From Lepidodermella squamata (lineage: Eukaryota; Gastrotricha), in assembly GCA_047495785.1 (NCBI GenBank), contig JBLDXI010000009.1, forward strand, positions 868,001 to 932,000: 64,000 nt of DNA, given 5' to 3'. The notes beneath the pieces are model-generated. The model made no database searches, had not been told where the DNA came from, and saw only the letters and a list, made by a program, of their open reading frames with translations. Both the position numbers and the translations under genes were made by a program. Below, in pieces: positions 58,024 through 64,000 of this stretch; position 1 is the first letter of the stretch; the number at the start of each line of letters is the position of its first letter.

Positions 58024-59264
58024 TTAAATTTGAATCGCCCATTTTTCTCCCAAGTCAATGTCTTTTTTTAGTTCCTCAACTGCTTCCGCAAGTAAGCGTT
58101 TCTCGAAACCATTAATAGCGCCAAGTCCCAGATTCAGTTCGATACCGTTCGGCTATGAGATACATATGAAAAAGATGAAATGTCATAGGTACGGTTGGCT
58201 TGTGAGAATTATAAAAGTTACCCCAAGAAGAATAGGATTGCAGAAATATTTAACGTCTGAAATCTCGCTGCGAACATACGCACATTCAACCACTCCGGGG
58301 ACACCTGTGATAGAATTCGGTTATCATACATCGTTAGGAAAATTAGAAATGTCTACCATGCATAGCCTCGAGCAGGCATTGTACAAAATGGTAGCCAGCG
58401 TGAGCCATCGATAGAGTTGCCGATCCATGTCCATTTTTAGCGCTTATTACTTCGAAAATAGCTGTTTTCACGTGATCTGTCAGCTGAGATTGCTCTTCGT
58501 CAGAAAATGTGACTGCTGGGCGCATTTGCGAGAAGAGCGGCACCGTCGTTTCCTCTGAGTGACCCCCGGCAATAGGAACAACAGAATGGCCAAGTTCCAG
58601 GCGCTTGCACTTGGCTGCGAATAGACTGGCTCGCATTACATCAAGTGACAGAACACCGAATATTCGCCTGTAATATGTCGCAGGAAACTAAATCGAGTGA
58701 ATGGATTGAGTTGTATTGAAATTAAAACCTTGTATCAAGAACGCCTTGCTTCGCCAGAACGTTCACAGCTATAGGAACTAACGAGTTGATCTGGAAGAAA
58801 TCGTTATTACTATAAAAAAGCATAGGTAACCATTATTCACCGGATTCGTAATTATACATATCATCGCTTTGGGGCAAGTTTTGGCGCAAGCTGTGACAAG
58901 CTCCGTGATTATTGGTGCATTCGAAACAAATAAATCCTCCATCGTTTTTCCTGGCTGCTGCGCTTTACCCGCTGTTATCACTACTACATCGGCTCCTGTC
59001 AACGCCTCCGTAAGACCGTTGTTAGTAGGGCCATAGCCAACAACTTTGCAGCGGGTATTGACATGGCTGAGGTCGACCGCTACGCCAGGAGCTCCGACTA
59101 AGTTACAGATACAGATAACTGTTATATCGCTTGGGCAGTACCTACTAACCTAAATCGTAAATTGCGAGGGATGATATCAGCGGCGACTGCTTCAAAAGAA
59201 GGCAGAATGACTGGCCAATACCCCCTGCTCCACCAAGGACAGTAACTTTGGTTCCAAGAGCCAT
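58024..59264 (-). CDS. MDH2: Malate dehydrogenase-like protein, mitochondrial (MDH2) type, altered substrate loop
   Basis: By family this would interconvert malate and oxaloacetate with NAD. Minus-strand exons are 59264-59150, 59097-58841, 58790-58729, 58667-58357, 58304-58222 and 58152-58024, giving 318 aa. The nucleotide-binding GGAGGIGQ (residues 11-18) is of mitochondrial type. Asp154 and Arg157 (SLDVMR) and the catalytic His181 ([10 protein letters not shown]) are kept, as is the [10 protein letters not shown] helix. However, the mobile substrate loop, PRKPGMTRDDLF in human MDH2, reads [12 protein letters not shown]: both loop arginines are replaced (Gln85, Met91). No transit peptide precedes the start; a stop lies in frame after the nearest acceptor (GCGTAG). 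A Ser/Arg-rich frame at 59359-59559 could be a leader exon, but no good splice joins it. It may be a divergent paralogue with another substrate. Confidence 0.9.
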
Positions 59265-61380
59265 GTCCGAAACTAGTTTTTAAGTTTCTCTACGCAATAT
59301 ATGTAATGAGCTCACTCCACTGAGAAACTGTGCCGAGATAATACAATTCCTTTACGAGTTATCGGCTTTTCATTGTGTTGGGCCCGCATAAAATTATCTT
59401 AACATGAAAGATATGACGCACTGCAGAGCGGATTGAATCGGTTCTATAGCTTGACTGGTTGGCTAATACTGAAAGTACTTTGTGAAAAGTTGTGCTGCTA
59501 AAAATCGAGTGATGGAAAAGCATGATGTAAAAGCAGGAATGAAATTTAGTATACAGCATCGCTAACCCGTAGCTCGTTGCCTACTACGCCACACCGCGAA
59601 AAAAATAAGTCTACTTACTATAATATAATATTATCATTGTTTATGCCGTTATTATTTCCAGCTCACGAGTAATGCGTAATTTCTACCACTGCATTTGCAT
59701 TCGTAAAATGGCGCCTGGCTTTTATGCCAGCAATAGCGTGAACAGTATTGAGGTTTTCTTTCTCCTGAAAACGGACGAGCTTCCGCTGCAGCATGCACTG
59801 CTCACCTTGTAAGGAAGGCATAGTAGTACTATTCCTTACAAGCTGCTCACTTTCCATGCAGTTATCAGTGCGAAGAATCCTCCATCGTTTTCAAGTTCCG
59901 CTCGTGGCACGGCGATGTTAACTTTAAATGACGTCAACTTCCCTTAAAAATAATATGAACCCGACGCGTGTTCAACAAATCCACTTTTATTCAGTTTTAC
60001 AAAAAGGTAAACGCAACAATCAGTAACACCTCTTGCGCAATTCTAGTCGGCAAAACAGGAAAAATTGCAAAAACTGCGCGTTTCGTAACCAACCTCCTCA
60101 GACAAAAAGGTTAAGTTCAATGCATTACAATTTATCATGAAAACATGGACTTCGGAGTAAAAATCGCAGTCAGATAGAAATTAACAAAGCCTTCTCGTCA
60201 TTTTATGATTAGTGTGTATATTTACATATATTACAAATATAGGACGATGGTTTATGGCTGGTTTTTCATTTGTGAAGCAACAAGCCTTGAAGTTATTAGC
60301 AGATTCTACTATGCCGCCACCAATCAAGTGTAATGCCTAAGGTCTAACACTTAAATGATTCGGCATATATCCTATAAATCTGCTACTGTTATTCGCATCT
60401 TCAAACAAGTACCCTAATGAGATGACAGAAAATTATCATAGAAGCGAAGATCTAAAAAATGCCAAATTTAGGCGCTACAAGTAACCTGTAGCGGTTTACA
60501 CAAGGGCCGCTCTTGAGTACTCGTTCGAGACGAAACATTTGTTTTCCCATCAAATGATGACGCAAACAATAAAAGACGACAAAATGGCATAGTTTTTAAA
60601 AGCAACACAAAAGCTTTCCAAATAACAACCACAAACGCAACATTTATAATCATCTGGCATACAGACAGAAAATAGACAATAAAAATTCAACTTCGTTTCA
60701 TAGTCAGCAAAGTATAAACGGGAATAAGTAATCTGCGTCAATATCTTATCGAATTGCTGCTTATCGGTATAAGTATAAATAATAAGGATCAAAGGTCGAA
60801 ACTCGAAAGAAATTTAGCGACCAAGTCAACCTTGGGCGTAAGACAACTGTTCCAAGAGCTCGCTACGCAGTTCGATAAAGCGTAGTTTCACCAGGTTGAA
60901 GAAAAATTACAAATTACAAATCTTAAATCAAGCAAGGCTTTGTCGCTTCTTTCCAATCAGAATATATTCAAGTCGTCTCAGCGGAAGATTTAATTAGCGC
61001 TACGCGCTGATTGGAATAACTAATAAAGAGACACCGATAGGTCACATAGCTTTGGTTTCACCGATTCAAGTCACTTTCAGTGTAAGCGTAAGCACATTAC
61101 GCGTGAATACTTACACATAGCCACTGGTTAATGCATGTAGAAAACGACTGCGCTTAAGACTAGCTCATGCTTCGAACAAGTTATTTTGAAAGTTGCTACA
61201 ACAACAACAAGGGAGTCATTAGTGACACTTGATTACAAACATGTAACTGATTACAAAGTGTGAGACGCTATGCTAGCTTAATAAGAGTTAAATGAGTGAT
61301 TCTGATTACTACTGACAAATTTTTCAACCTTTAAGGTTATCTGTCTATCACATTAAATATAATGCTCTCGGGTAACATGG
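59265..61380. other. MDH upstream region and probable RXR 3' UTR
   Basis: The part next to MDH holds a minus-strand frame (59359-59559) that resembles a mitochondrial presequence but lacks a convincing splice. The part up to 61380 is probably the RXR 3' UTR: the minus-strand AATAAA near 59990 would give a UTR of about 1.4 kb. No other coding sequence is supported. Confidence 0.4.
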
Positions 61381-63598
<2,218 letters not shown>

Positions 63599-64000
63599 TC
63601 AGCAGCAAAATTATAAAGAAAAAACCATGTAAATTGCCAGATAAGAAGTCAAACTATGTCATTTTAACACCCTATTTCAAAATTTAAAAAAAATTACAAC
63701 AATTTTCAAGGTGAACATCGAATGTTGCTCTGAGGTGACCCATTTGAGAAGATTCTAGGACTGTCAATGGCATTAGTATCATGGCGAAGCGGAGTGCATT
63801 TGTGCAGATATACCGCGTGCGACATTACGATAGACCCTGTTACTAAATATGATGTTTCAGAAGAAACCACTGCTTTTTCTTAAGACCGTCTTTCGCTCGA
63901 ACGCATTCAAGTAATATGCTAAAAATAATGCCCGCAATATAAGTGCTGCAAACGATATTAATGTGTAGAGGATAAGCAACTGACCGCCGGGTGAACCTTG
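63599..64000. other. RXR 5' flank
   Basis: Upstream of the RXR start on its strand. No coding sequence seen; it should hold promoter, 5' UTR or an upstream intron. Confidence 0.4.

Noticed and set aside
58058-58414. 118-aa plus-strand frame over the end of the MDH-like gene
   Set aside because: It lies wholly antisense to three MDH exons whose protein matches the family closely.
59359-59559. Possible mitochondrial transit-peptide exon for the MDH-like gene
   Set aside because: No donor and acceptor combination with good consensus joins it in frame to the MDH start; noted only as a possibility.

Overview
This is a compact invertebrate nuclear segment. Introns are mostly 50-60 bp, acceptors are often TTTCAG or TTTTCAG, and nearly every start codon has an AG splice-acceptor-like site a few bases to about 50 bases upstream with no matching donor. 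Several same-strand genes are packed 130-300 bp apart. This is what a nematode, or another lineage with spliced-leader trans-splicing, would look like. A retinoid X receptor (absent from C. elegans but kept in some other nematodes), LIS1, TMEM131 and ATG14 orthologues argue for an ecdysozoan, possibly an early-branching (enoplean or dorylaimian) nematode. That assignment is inference.

Layout. 59-1376: 3' part of LIS1. 1377-13003: a gene-poor accessory stretch with a broken Ty3/gypsy retroelement, two head-to-head LINE remnants of different families, and a 646-bp inverted-repeat element filled with GAAGCA-type repeats. 13004-14022: a tetraspanin. 14023-18720: LINE 3' fragments and a hammerhead-like hairpin. 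18721-20032: a cytochrome b5 protein related to the N-terminal part of CYB5R4. 21393-24517: CDC37 and a type I Hsp40 (DNAJA), co-oriented and operon-like. 25321-26141: an 821-bp TIR element with a tRNA-like sequence inside. 26724-28904: WDR70. 29207-29547: an unidentified two-exon coding remnant. 31048-33491: a DHHC palmitoyltransferase of the ZDHHC5/8 type. 34460-42584: eIF3c, a 49-aa membrane microprotein and a copper P-type ATPase, closely spaced. 54381 down to 44790: ATG14, TMX2 and TMEM131, co-oriented on the minus strand. 54629-55202: a possible small two-exon gene. 56168-57014: a cysteine-rich membrane protein I do not recognise. 59264-58024: a malate-dehydrogenase-like gene with both substrate-loop arginines replaced. 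63598-61381: an RXR with an insertion in its ligand-binding domain and no recognisable AF-2 helix.

How the genes may work together. Three clusters look like polycistronic units with related jobs: two chaperone cofactors (CDC37/Hsp90 and DNAJA/Hsp70); translation plus copper handling; and three proteins of the ER membrane system (ATG14 autophagy initiation, TMX2 redox/contact sites, TMEM131 collagen secretion). In two of the intergenic gaps an AATAAA signal is followed about 60 bases later by a splice acceptor, the geometry seen in nematode operons. No sequence here shows a wholly novel system. The strongest new leads are the two inverted-repeat elements, the altered MDH active site, the divergent RXR, and the microprotein between eIF3c and the copper pump.

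All gene models were built by hand from reading frames, splice-site consensus and remembered family sequences. Exon joins keep frame throughout, but none has been tested against transcripts.
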